From contig JAKANV010000019.1 in assembly GCA_021823605.1 (NCBI GenBank), positions 1-9,733 on the forward strand: a stretch of DNA of 9,733 nt. Direction: 5' to 3'. The number at the start of each line of letters is the position of its first letter. Position 1 is the stretch's first letter. A program made the translations under genes and the position numbers. Positions 1-6,782 of the stretch are shown one piece after another. The DNA comes from a bacterium. GTDB taxonomy: Bacteria > Patescibacteriota > CPR2 > UBA1875 > JAJYID01. The notes under the pieces were generated by a model. That model was not told the origin of the DNA, made no database searches, and saw only the letters and a program-made list of their open reading frames with translations.

Positions 1-1323
1 GAGAAATGGCTCCACCCCCATATCCTCCAAACGGGGCAATGATCCGGCTGCTGAGTTTGTATGCAAAGTCGAAAGCACCACATGACCGGTCAGCGATGCA
101 TGAACGGCCATTTCTGCTGTTTCTTTGTCTCTGATTTCCCCAACCATTATTACATCCGGATCCTGACGAAGAAGCGCCCGAAGCCCCGAGGCAAATGTCA
201 TACCGATGGCAGAGTTAACTTGAGTTTGATTAACTCCCGGAATACGATATTCAACCGGGTCTTCAACGGTAGAAATGTTAACCCCGATGTCATTAATCAG
301 TGTCAGAAGTGAGTAAAGTGTGGTTGATTTACCGGAACCGGTTGGACCGGTTACAAGAGTCATCCCGTGAGGTCGGTGAAGATTTCTTTTGATAATGTCC
401 AGTGCCAGGCCTCTAAATCCCAACTCCTCGAGCGATGCCGCCTTGGTCGACTCATCCAAAATTCTCATAACTACTTTTTCACCGTCCATTACCGGCAAGG
501 TCGAGACACGAATTGATATATTTTTGCCTGCCAGATTAAGCTTAATTCTTCCATCTTGTGGGATACGGTGCTCGTCAATCCTTAAGTTAGCAAGGATCTT
601 CACTCTCGTAACTATTGATGCCAAAATCTGTTTCGGCAATGTCATTGTATCTCTTAAAACTCCGTCAACCCTATATCTTACCTGAATGAAAGTTTCGCGC
701 GGTTCAATGTGGACATCAGAAGCGCGTGACTTGACAGCATATTCCAAGATAATGTTCACGGCCCTGGCAATTGGAGCTTCCTGGACTATTTCCCTGACCG
801 AGTCAGCGGTAGCAGTATCCTCAAGTTCTTCCTCCTCAATAGACACTTCTTTGTTTTCCTGGATTGCTTTTGTAATTTCCTCAGAAAATCCTGCTTTGTA
901 CTGGTCTAAAACGAAGTCTATATCTGACTGGGTCGTTATAAAAATATTTAAGTTTTTGCCGAATTTTTTCTTAATGAATTGTATCGCCTGGATATCATCA
1001 GGATCGCTCATCGCCAATGAGAATTTTCCCTTATCATCAACTTCAAAAACCACCGTGTTATATTTCCTGGCAATTTTTTCCGGCAGATTTTTTAAAATGT
1101 CTTTTCCTACCTGAACCTCGGATAAATCAGCATAAGGAATCCCATCCTGTGCTCCATACAACTTAGCCAGATCTTTTTCTGAAATTACCTTTTTATTTAT
1201 AAGCAGCGCCAGAAGTTCAACCTTGCTTTCCTTGGCTTCATTTTGATAATCATCAAACTTAGCCTCGTTCAAAAGGTTGTTTCCTATCAAAATTTCTTTA
1301 AGCTGATTTTCGCTTATCTTCAA
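1..1323 (-). CDS. pilB: Type IV pilus assembly ATPase PilB (GspE/PulE family), 3' end cut off by window
   Basis: Cytoplasmic hexameric ATPase that powers type IV pilus extension. The 441 visible codons run from an N-terminal MshEN-like domain (about residues 1-150), through an acidic linker (EEEEL), into the secretion ATPase core. The core shows Walker A GPTGSGKST (326-334, Lys332), the Asp-box region (VEDPVEYR) and Walker B DPDVIMVGEIRD (388-399, Glu396), followed by the His-box stretch STLHTNSA. Family members are about 560 residues, so roughly 120 are missing at the left edge. The start is TTG at 1321-1323: an in-frame TAA lies two codons upstream, GGAGGG sits six bases before the TTG, and the first in-frame ATG falls well inside the N domain. 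It follows the PH-domain gene by 20 bases, so it is probably the third gene of one transcript. GspE of type II secretion is the alternative; no secretin or pilin gene is visible to decide, but PilB is the usual form in such genomes. Confidence 0.93.
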   Translation of the reverse strand, partial: MKISENQLKEILIGNNLLNEAKFDDYQNEAKESKVELLALLINKKVISEKDLAKLYGAQDGIPYADLSEVQVGKDILKNLPEKIARKYNTVVFEVDDKGKFSLAMSDPDDIQAIQFIKKKFGKNLNIFITTQSDIDFVLDQYKAGFSEEITKAIQENKEVSIEEEELEDTATADSVREIVQEAPIARAVNIILEYAVKSRASDVHIEPRETFIQVRYRVDGVLRDTMTLPKQILASIVTRVKILANLRIDEHRIPQDGRIKLNLAGKNISIRVSTLPVMDGEKVVMRILDESTKAASLEELGFRGLALDIIKRNLHRPHGMTLVTGPTGSGKSTTLYSLLTLINDIGVNISTVEDPVEYRIPGVNQTQVNSAIGMTFASGLRALLRQDPDVIMVGEIRDKETAEMAVHASLTGHVVLSTLHTNSAAGSLPRLEDMGVEPFL

Positions 1324-1329
1324 AAGTTA

Positions 1330-1335
1330 CCCTCC
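1330..1335 (-). promoter_or_regulatory. Shine-Dalgarno site that fixes the TTG start of pilB
   Basis: GGAGGG on the minus strand, six bases before TTG at 1321-1323. It lies in the 20-base gap after the stop codon of the PH-domain gene. The in-frame TAA at 1327-1329 rules out any start further upstream, so this strong site supports the non-ATG start. Confidence 0.75.
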
Positions 1336-1343
1336 AAAAGTAT

Positions 1344-2129
1344 CTAAAAGTTAGTTTCCTCATTCCCCTGGCGCGAATCCGTATAAGCTTCTGCACTAAC
1401 CGTCCCCTGGCTTTCCTGTTCAGGATGATGATACTCAGGAGTGGGCGCTGAACTTGACACTTGTGCTTCTTGTCCTGTTTGCTGAAAAGAAAAATCCTGT
1501 TCCCCGTCTACTGGATTTTGTGGCGCCACAGATTCTTCAGTATGAGTACTTGGCATCATCGGCTGGTTTTGTTGTTCTCTCCTATGGTACTCGCTTTTAA
1601 TATGCTCATCCTTTATCTCCATAATTCTTCTAGAAAGCTCATTAGGGTTCGGGACCTTTTCAAAGTTAAAGTTAGGTTTTTCTCCAGCGGTCTGAATACA
1701 GATATCTCCATAGTTTAAGAATGACTGCATTACCCCCTTTTGTGTAGCCGAAATATCCTGGATTTCATCAAGCGCCAGCTCAGAAATCTTACGGGAAAAC
1801 AAACCAAACTGATCAATATCAACCACATGCATATTGGTCACTATTTGGATATTCAAATAGTTAACCAGCCAGTTAATATAAATAAACAGGGTCGAAAACA
1901 AGAGGAATAGGCTGAAGAACACAACAGCAGAAGCTTTTAAAGCCGGGTTCTTTGCAATGAAGCCAATACCCTCCACGTTGAAGAAAAATACTATCGCCAT
2001 GACGTACACAAATAACGTCCCAGCCAAAGCGGGCGTATAAACAGTCCAGTGCCTTCTAGCCACTATAAGTACCTTCTCATCAGCTCCTTGTGTTTCAAAA
2101 TATCTGTGGCCTTTTTTTATTTCTTCCAT
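1344..2129 (-). CDS. Membrane-anchored bacterial PH-domain (YdbS/DUF304-like) protein
   Basis: A 261-residue protein with a short basic/acidic N-terminus, two hydrophobic helices (about 31-50 and 66-88), a bacterial PH-like domain (about 90-175) and a long disordered tail (about 185-261) rich in Gln, Glu, Pro and Ser. The PH-like call rests on the pattern YLNIQIVTNMHVVDIDQ...FSRKISELALDEIQDIS, which resembles bPH_2/DUF304 proteins: a strand set after two membrane helices, an Arg-Lys-Ile segment and a terminal amphipathic helix. The role of this family is poorly known; it is a cytoplasmic-facing membrane module. The start has AGGGA about seven bases upstream, overlapping the stop codon of the preceding small gene, which suggests coupled translation. 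The Gln/Pro-rich tail is unusual for the family and could be a flexible interaction arm. Co-transcription with pilB suggests an envelope or pilus-related role, but that is inference from position only. Confidence 0.8.
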   Translation of the reverse strand: MEEIKKGHRYFETQGADEKVLIVARRHWTVYTPALAGTLFVYVMAIVFFFNVEGIGFIAKNPALKASAVVFFSLFLLFSTLFIYINWLVNYLNIQIVTNMHVVDIDQFGLFSRKISELALDEIQDISATQKGVMQSFLNYGDICIQTAGEKPNFNFEKVPNPNELSRRIMEIKDEHIKSEYHRREQQNQPMMPSTHTEESVAPQNPVDGEQDFSFQQTGQEAQVSSSAPTPEYHHPEQESQGTVSAEAYTDSRQGNEETNF

Positions 2130-2138
2130 AATTTTTCC

Positions 2139-2354
2139 CTAAAGTTTAAAGCTTAACGGTGCAAGCCAGTTCACCTTTAATAAGAAATAAAACGATATAA
2201 CCAAAATAAATATGCTTACTCCAACATACACATTCAACCCCAGCTTCATCCTGGAGCCCGGTTCATAGTATTTATTGCTTTGATAAATTGCCACCGTAGA
2301 AGCGATTAACCAAAGTATAAAAGCGATAAAGTATACCAAAAGTATTATCAACAT
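2139..2354 (-). CDS. Small two-helix membrane protein of unknown function
   Basis: A 71-residue hydrophobic protein with two predicted membrane helices (about 2-24 and 40-61), joined by a polar loop (QSNKYYEPGSRMK) and ending in a short tail. I do not recognise a family. The ATG at 2352-2354 has AAGG about six bases upstream, and a TATAAT-like box lies just before it. It ends nine bases before the PH-domain gene, whose ribosome site overlaps this gene's stop codon, so the two are almost certainly co-transcribed with pilB. The composition (Ile, Leu, Phe, Val clusters with Lys/Arg/Tyr in the loop) looks like a real membrane protein and not a chance frame. It may be a partner of the PH-domain protein. 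Confidence 0.75.
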   Translation of the reverse strand: MLIILLVYFIAFILWLIASTVAIYQSNKYYEPGSRMKLGLNVYVGVSIFILVISFYFLLKVNWLAPLSFKL

Positions 2355-2376
2355 GACGTACCTTAATTACACGCTT

Positions 2377-2382
2377 ATTATA
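2377..2382 (-). promoter_or_regulatory. Probable -10 box for the small-membrane/PH/pilB unit
   Basis: A perfect TATAAT on the minus strand, 22 bases before the ATG of the small membrane protein, inside the 55-base gap after queH. No good -35 is visible at 16-18 bases (the best is TAGAAC at 2400-2405), so the promoter may be weak or activator-dependent. The A/T-rich context raises the chance of coincidence. Confidence 0.45.
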
Positions 2383-2409
2383 TATTAAAAACATGCAAAG
2401 TTCTACTGC

Positions 2410-2931
2410 CTATTTTCTTTTCCTGGAAAACTTACAACCACAATATTTCTGCAGGTATAAATCCAAATCCTTGGATATCTCTCTTGATTCACGATAAAGC
2501 GGACGGAAATCTTGGTAATGAAACCTAATCTCATGTTCGGCGCCAATCTCTTCGCCGATTCTTTTTAAATCTTCGTGAAACTGAAATGGGCTTAGGAGAA
2601 GTGTTGTGGAAAAACAGTCAAATCCGTTTCCTTTCGCATACTCAGCCGTTTGGACCAGCCTTTGTTTATAGCACAGCAGACATCTTTCCGGTTTTTTCTT
2701 TGTTTCGCCAATGTAGGTAAAGTAATCATCCCTCGACTGCGAAGGTACTATTAGCTTAATGCCATTGAACCCCGCCACTTTCTGGGTCGAATCCAGTCTT
2801 TGGGCAAACTCTGTTTCCGGAAAAATGTTTGGATTATAGTAAAATCCTGTAACTCCAAACTCAGATTTCAAGTTTGGCATGACCGGTGTCCCGCACGGAC
2901 CACAGCAAATATGGAGAAGAAGCTTTTGCAT
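2410..2931 (-). CDS. queH: Epoxyqueuosine reductase QueH (DUF208)
   Basis: QueH carries out the last step of queuosine synthesis, reducing epoxyqueuosine to queuosine at position 34 of GUN-anticodon tRNAs. It is the cobalamin-free alternative to QueG. With the start at ATG 2929-2931 the protein is 173 residues. It opens with the family signature LLHICCGPCGTP (Cys9, Cys10, Cys13). Further cysteine pairs follow: ERCLLC (Cys84, Cys87) and a C-terminal YCGC (Cys164, Cys166). These match the family's ligands for a [4Fe-4S] cluster and an adjacent iron. An in-frame ATG at 2953-2955 would add eight residues but lies at the predicted transcription start, and family members begin with the short 'M-x-x-LLH' form. 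GTAGG lies 10 bases before the chosen start. No other queuosine genes are visible. It diverges from the hydrogenase operon. Confidence 0.93.
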   Translation of the reverse strand: MQKLLLHICCGPCGTPVMPNLKSEFGVTGFYYNPNIFPETEFAQRLDSTQKVAGFNGIKLIVPSQSRDDYFTYIGETKKKPERCLLCYKQRLVQTAEYAKGNGFDCFSTTLLLSPFQFHEDLKRIGEEIGAEHEIRFHYQDFRPLYRESREISKDLDLYLQKYCGCKFSRKRK

Positions 2932-2936
2932 TTTGA

Positions 2937-2965
2937 TTGAACCTACTTTATTCATCCATTATAAT
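2937..2965 (+). promoter_or_regulatory. Sigma70-type promoter of the [NiFe] hydrogenase operon
   Basis: TTGAAC at 2937-2942, then a 17-base spacer, then a perfect TATAAT at 2960-2965. This is consensus spacing. The predicted transcription start near 2972 gives a leader of about 25 bases with AGGAGG just before the ATG at 2997. The -35 lies a few bases upstream of the queH start codon, so the two divergent genes share this control region. Confidence 0.7.
2958..2963 (-). promoter_or_regulatory. Probable -10 box of queH, overlapping the hydrogenase -10
   Basis: The plus strand reads ATTATAAT at 2958-2965, which contains TATAAT on both strands, offset by two bases. On the minus strand the box would give a transcript starting near 2951, upstream of the preferred queH ATG at 2931. 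No convincing -35 is seen at 16-18 bases (CTTCTA), so this promoter looks weaker than its partner. Confidence 0.45.
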
Positions 2966-2988
2966 GAAACTAACGAATTTTAGAAGTC

Positions 2989-2994
2989 AGGAGG
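2989..2994 (+). promoter_or_regulatory. Strong but close Shine-Dalgarno site before the beta-subunit gene
   Basis: AGGAGG (AGGAGGG through 2995) lies only two bases before the ATG at 2997-2999. That is closer than usual, but no other in-frame start fits. The ATG at 2964 falls inside the -10 box, and the next in-frame Met is far into the conserved domain. The site therefore argues for 2997. Confidence 0.6.
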
Positions 2995-2996
2995 GT

Positions 2997-3983
2997 ATGA
3001 TTTATACAATAAGCGAGGATGGCGTCCGCCATTTAGCTCGCAGGCTAGGAGAAAAATATGACGTTTATGGACCGGTAAATACGCACGATGATGCGGTTTT
3101 TTCGAAGTTTCAGTTTAAGAAAATCGAGCCAAGTGACAAAATCGAACTTCATTATCCTCTTACAAATCTGCCTCCAACTAAATATTTTTTCCGCGCGCGC
3201 GAAACAGTTTTGGAGTTTAAGGGCAGCAAAGAAACTGGAAGTGACGATAAGAAAACCAAAAGTGTCATTTTTGGCCTTAGCCTTTTTGACTTAAAAGCTA
3301 TGAATAAGCTTGATAAGGTCTTCGGAGAGCCTATCCAAGACGAGCTTTTCAAAAAGAACCGTGATAATGCATACCTTATCAGTATCAGTGAAGATTATGA
3401 CCCAAAACCCGAACTAGGATATGACCTCCACTTTAGAAAATCAGGAGAAAACAGTTATCTAGTTTGGGTAGGCTCAAAAAACGGTCAGAAAATAGTTGAT
3501 GCAAACTCTAGCCTTTTCACTAAAACCAAAAACGTTAAGAAAAAATACAAGCCCTCAAAAAAGCATTCACATTCTGACAGAGCTAAAATTATCGCTAGAG
3601 CCAAAAACGATCCGATTTGGGACAAGCTGGCCGAAACATGTTTTGGCTGTGGCATCTGCTCGTATGTCTGCCCCATGTGCTACTGCTTCGAGACGCAAGA
3701 TGTGGTCAAAGTTGAAGGCATAACAAAATGTGAGGGCTGCCGGGAAAGACACTGGGATTCCTGTATGAACGCGGACTTCGCCGCCATTTCCAGCCATGAT
3801 TTCCGGGATAAACTAAGGGATAGAATCTATAACTGGTATCACCACAAATTTGTGAGAATGCCGGAAGAATATGGATTTTCGGGTTGCGTAGGGTGTAAAA
3901 GATGCATCACCTACTGTCCGGCAAAAATTAACTTCCGTGAAACTTTGGACTTCCTGGAAGCAAAATATGGAGTGAAAAAATGA
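2997..3983 (+). CDS. hydB: Group 3b [NiFe] hydrogenase/sulfhydrogenase beta subunit (iron-sulfur)
   Basis: Electron-transfer subunit linking the flavin (gamma) subunit to the hydrogenase core in the soluble NAD(P)-linked hydrogenase. From ATG 2997 it is 328 residues. The N-terminal two-thirds resembles archaeal sulfhydrogenase beta, including the KIELHYPLTNLPPTKYFF stretch (about 48-65), which parallels the conserved 'PPKKFFF' region. The C-terminal third has two four-cysteine [4Fe-4S] sites: Cys215-x2-Cys218-x2-Cys221-x3-Cys225-Pro and Cys297-x2-Cys300-x2-Cys303-x3-Cys307-Pro. Further cysteines lie between them (228, 230, 245, 248, 256), enough for an additional cluster. An upstream in-frame ATG at 2937 coincides with the -35 box and is rejected. 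It ends in an ATGA overlap with the next gene. Subunit order matches the Pyrococcus furiosus hydBGDA operon. Confidence 0.92.
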   Translation: MIYTISEDGVRHLARRLGEKYDVYGPVNTHDDAVFSKFQFKKIEPSDKIELHYPLTNLPPTKYFFRARETVLEFKGSKETGSDDKKTKSVIFGLSLFDLKAMNKLDKVFGEPIQDELFKKNRDNAYLISISEDYDPKPELGYDLHFRKSGENSYLVWVGSKNGQKIVDANSSLFTKTKNVKKKYKPSKKHSHSDRAKIIARAKNDPIWDKLAETCFGCGICSYVCPMCYCFETQDVVKVEGITKCEGCRERHWDSCMNADFAAISSHDFRDKLRDRIYNWYHHKFVRMPEEYGFSGCVGCKRCITYCPAKINFRETLDFLEAKYGVKK

Positions 3984-4795
3984 GCTGTAACACTTGCGAC
4001 TACAAACTGAAAGAAGCCACGGTAATAAAGACAGAGAAACTTTGCCGAGATATTATCTCGCTCCGAATTAAGATAGACAAAGGTTCGCTGAAATTTATCC
4101 CAGGCCAATTCATAATGCTTTCAATCTTTGGCTACGGCGAAGTACCGGTCGGTATCACCACCACTCCCGATATCAAAGATTACTTCGAAGTAGCGGTCCG
4201 AAGTGTCGGCACCGTCACAAGAGCGATTAATCGTTTGAAAGAAAAGGACAAAGTCGGCATTCGCGGTCCTTATGGAAATGGCTACGACATCAAGGAAATG
4301 CATGGCAAAGATGTGGTCGTCGTTGCCGGCGGTTTGGGTATGGCTCCGCTTCGTTCATTAATAGAATATGCCGGTAATCATAAAAAGGTCTTCAAAAGTT
4401 TTCAGATTCTTTACGGTGCCAAAAATCCGGATGAAGTTCTATATGACCACGAACTCTTCGCATGTGATAATTTTGCGCGAACAATCCTAACGGTTGATGA
4501 GAAAAAAGGCTATTGGGGCGGTGAAACTGGCCTGATTACCAAGCACATCAATAAGCTGAGGATTACGCCGGATATGAGAGTGATAATGTGCGGTCCGCCG
4601 ATAATGTATAAATTTATTATTCCGGAAATTGAGAAGTTCGGTATCCCTGATGAACATATTCAAATCCTGCTAGAGCGGCGGATGAAATGCGGAGTCGGCA
4701 AATGCCAGCATTGCACTTTTGGCGATAAATATGTTTGTATCGATGGACCGGTGTTTAAATATTCGGATATTAAAGATAATCTGGAGGCAATCTAA
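3980..4795 (+). CDS. hydG: Group 3b [NiFe] hydrogenase/sulfhydrogenase gamma subunit (FAD/NAD(P)H and 2Fe-2S)
   Basis: Flavin reductase subunit that exchanges electrons with NAD(P)H. It is 271 residues, and the fold is ferredoxin-NADP reductase/PyrK-like. An FAD domain occupies about 10-105 (PGQFIML at 41-47, RGPYGNGY at 95-102). A dinucleotide domain follows, with AGGLGMAP at 116-123 and CGPPIMYKF at 204-212. The C-terminus carries a [2Fe-2S] site, Cys237-x4-Cys242-x2-Cys245-x7-Cys253, in the LERRMKCGVGKCQHC context typical of sulfhydrogenase gamma. The start overlaps the beta gene as ATGA, with GGAG seven bases upstream. 'hydG' is the sulfhydrogenase name here and is unrelated to the radical-SAM maturase HydG encoded further right in this window. 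NADP versus NAD preference cannot be decided from sequence. Confidence 0.95.
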   Translation: MSCNTCDYKLKEATVIKTEKLCRDIISLRIKIDKGSLKFIPGQFIMLSIFGYGEVPVGITTTPDIKDYFEVAVRSVGTVTRAINRLKEKDKVGIRGPYGNGYDIKEMHGKDVVVVAGGLGMAPLRSLIEYAGNHKKVFKSFQILYGAKNPDEVLYDHELFACDNFARTILTVDEKKGYWGGETGLITKHINKLRITPDMRVIMCGPPIMYKFIIPEIEKFGIPDEHIQILLERRMKCGVGKCQHCTFGDKYVCIDGPVFKYSDIKDNLEAI

Positions 4796-5532
4796 TGGAA
4801 AAGCTGAAAATAGGTATCTTTGATCTGACTGACTGCGAAGGCTGTGAACTTCAGATATTGAATTTGAAAGGGAAACTTCTGAAACTGGCAGAAATTGCTG
4901 ATATTCCTGTGTGGAGATTAGCAAAAACACCAACCGAATTCGGACCATACGATCTTGCCTTGATTGAAGGCACACCGATGAGTAAGGATGATATTAAACT
5001 AGCAAAAAAAATCCGAGAGAAATCTAAAAAAGTCATTGCTCTTGGCGCTTGCGCTCACCTCGGCGGTATCCCAGCGGCGCTTGATGAGAAAAAGAGAGAT
5101 AAATTTTTGCGTGAAATTTACGGCTGGAATTATAAATCATCTTCTGTCGCTGCCAAACCTTTGACAGCATATATTCATGTCGATTATTTCATCCACGGTT
5201 GTCCTATCGACCTTGATGAAGCCGAGAAAGTTATTGTTGATATTCTAATGGACAAGAATCCCGCCGGACCATCAAAATCAGTCTGTTTGGAGTGCAAAGA
5301 ACGTGAAAATCCATGCCTTTTCCTAAAAAATGAGCCTTGCCAGGGACCGATAACTGAGGGTGGCTGCAAAGCTGTCTGCCCATCAAACGGCCTCAGATGT
5401 TGGGGCTGCCAAGGACTAGTCAAAGATGCTAATGTTGGAGCGATGGAAAAGAATCTGAAAAAAATGGGTTATGAAAACCAAGTAGAAAACATAATGGGAG
5501 CGTTTACTAAACAAGACGAGAGCAAGGAATGA
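4795..5532 (+). CDS. hydD: Group 3b [NiFe] hydrogenase small (delta) subunit
   Basis: Small subunit of the catalytic core, carrying the iron-sulfur relay between the large subunit and the beta/gamma module. It is 245 residues and has no Tat signal peptide, so it is cytosolic. The proximal cluster ligands are visible: DCEGCE (Cys14, Cys17), GACAHLGG (Cys86) and HGCPID (Cys136). The C-terminal part holds eight more cysteines (164, 167, 174, 182, 191, 195, 202, 205) in CLEC...PCLF...PCQGP...GGCKAVCP...RCWGC, enough for two further [4Fe-4S] clusters. That three-cluster layout is as in other group 3 enzymes. The start is in a TAATG overlap with the gamma gene, with GGAGG seven bases upstream. It ends in an ATGA overlap with the large-subunit gene, so the two core subunits are translationally coupled. 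Confidence 0.95.
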   Translation: MEKLKIGIFDLTDCEGCELQILNLKGKLLKLAEIADIPVWRLAKTPTEFGPYDLALIEGTPMSKDDIKLAKKIREKSKKVIALGACAHLGGIPAALDEKKRDKFLREIYGWNYKSSSVAAKPLTAYIHVDYFIHGCPIDLDEAEKVIVDILMDKNPAGPSKSVCLECKERENPCLFLKNEPCQGPITEGGCKAVCPSNGLRCWGCQGLVKDANVGAMEKNLKKMGYENQVENIMGAFTKQDESKE

Positions 5533-6782
5533 AAGACATATTAGATAAATATATTTGCAAAATCGAAGGGCACGGCTACTTAAAACTCGACTATAGCCAT
5601 AATAAAGTTCAGCTTGTGGTCGATGAAGGCGAACGGCTTTTTGAAAAGCTACTTGTCGGCCGACCTTACTTGGATGCGCCATTTATTACGGCAAGAATTT
5701 GCGGTGTCTGCCCTACCGCCCATACTTTGGCCTCCATTTCTGCTCTGGAAAATGCATTTCAAGTTGAAGTAAATAAAAATATTGAGCATTTACGAAGGAT
5801 ATTGCTTGCTGGACAAATAATCCAGTCCCATGCTCTTCACTTCTTCTTCCTTGCTGCTCCTGACTACATAGGCCTCGATAATGCCCTTGAAATTGCTGAT
5901 AAAAAACCTGCCGTTTTCAAGATGGCGCTAGCTCTAAAAGAAATCGGTGATGATATTGTCAGAACTATTGGCGGCAGACAAGTTCACCCCGTTACGCCAA
6001 CAGTTGGCGGATTCACTAAGAAATTTGATAAAAAATTATTGATAGATTTAAAGAAAAGGATTGATGCAAACATGCATTTCTCTATAGAGGCGCTCGATCT
6101 CGCCCAGACTTTCAAATATCCGGATTTCAAAAATGTAACCCAATATTTTGCCCTAACAAATGGCATTAACTACGATATTATCGGCGGAAAGATTACTTCG
6201 ACAGAAAGGGTAAGGGCCGACATCCAGGATTATTCGTTAAATATCAAAGAAAAAGTAGTCGGACATTCGACCGCCAAACATGCCACTCATAATAAAGAAA
6301 GCTTTATGGTCGGCGCGCTATCAAGAGTGAATCTGCAAACCAAATTCCTAAATCCTAAGGCTAAAACAGCCATGCATAATTTTAAAAGAATCAAGTTCCC
6401 GAGCACTAACCCTTTTCACATTAACCTGGCGCAAGCTATCGAGGTTGTTCACTTTATGGAAGAGTGCTCGAAACTGCTCGGAGTTATTATCGATGGTAAA
6501 GAGCCAATCCTGAAAGTGCCGTATAAGGCCAGAAAGTCCTCCGCTGCCGGAGCGATAGAGGCACCTCGCGGAACTCTGTACCACTACTATGAAATAGATG
6601 ACAAAGGCATTATTCAAAAATGCGATATTATTACTCCAACAGTTCAAAATCTGGAAAATATAGAGAGAGATGCTGAGTATATCCTAGAAAACACGAAGAA
6701 AATGTCAGAGGACGAACGCTACCAGCTCCTAGAAATGCTTGTCCGCGCCTACGACCCCTGCATCACTTGTTCAGTACACTAA
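5529..6782 (+). CDS. hydA: Group 3b [NiFe] hydrogenase large (alpha) subunit, no C-terminal extension
   Basis: Catalytic subunit holding the Ni-Fe(CN)2CO site; it reversibly splits H2 in the cytoplasm. It is 417 residues, close to family length. The N-terminal site is KIEGHGYL (Glu13) and ARICGVCPTAH (Cys58, Cys61). GGRQVHPVTPTVGGFTK lies in the middle, with EAPRGTLYHYYEID further on. The C-terminal site DPCITCSVH (Cys411, Cys414, His417) gives the other two nickel ligands. The stop codon follows His417 directly. Most relatives carry a tail after this His that a dedicated endopeptidase removes once nickel is loaded; here nothing is left to cleave. The start is an ATGA overlap with the small-subunit gene. 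Its stop codon interlocks with that of the convergent hydG. The name is the sulfhydrogenase hydA, not the [FeFe] hydrogenase hydA. Confidence 0.96.
   Translation: MKDILDKYICKIEGHGYLKLDYSHNKVQLVVDEGERLFEKLLVGRPYLDAPFITARICGVCPTAHTLASISALENAFQVEVNKNIEHLRRILLAGQIIQSHALHFFFLAAPDYIGLDNALEIADKKPAVFKMALALKEIGDDIVRTIGGRQVHPVTPTVGGFTKKFDKKLLIDLKKRIDANMHFSIEALDLAQTFKYPDFKNVTQYFALTNGINYDIIGGKITSTERVRADIQDYSLNIKEKVVGHSTAKHATHNKESFMVGALSRVNLQTKFLNPKAKTAMHNFKRIKFPSTNPFHINLAQAIEVVHFMEECSKLLGVIIDGKEPILKVPYKARKSSAAGAIEAPRGTLYHYYEIDDKGIIQKCDIITPTVQNLENIERDAEYILENTKKMSEDERYQLLEMLVRAYDPCITCSVH

Noticed and set aside
61..1114. Several open plus-strand frames across this stretch
   Set aside because: They lie opposite the clear PilB reading frame, show no family motifs, and have compositions expected of antisense shadow frames.
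2937..2996. Longer N-terminus of the beta subunit from ATG at 2937 or 2964
   Set aside because: These codons overlap the -35 and -10 boxes, lie upstream of the predicted transcript start, and extend beyond the family's N-terminus.
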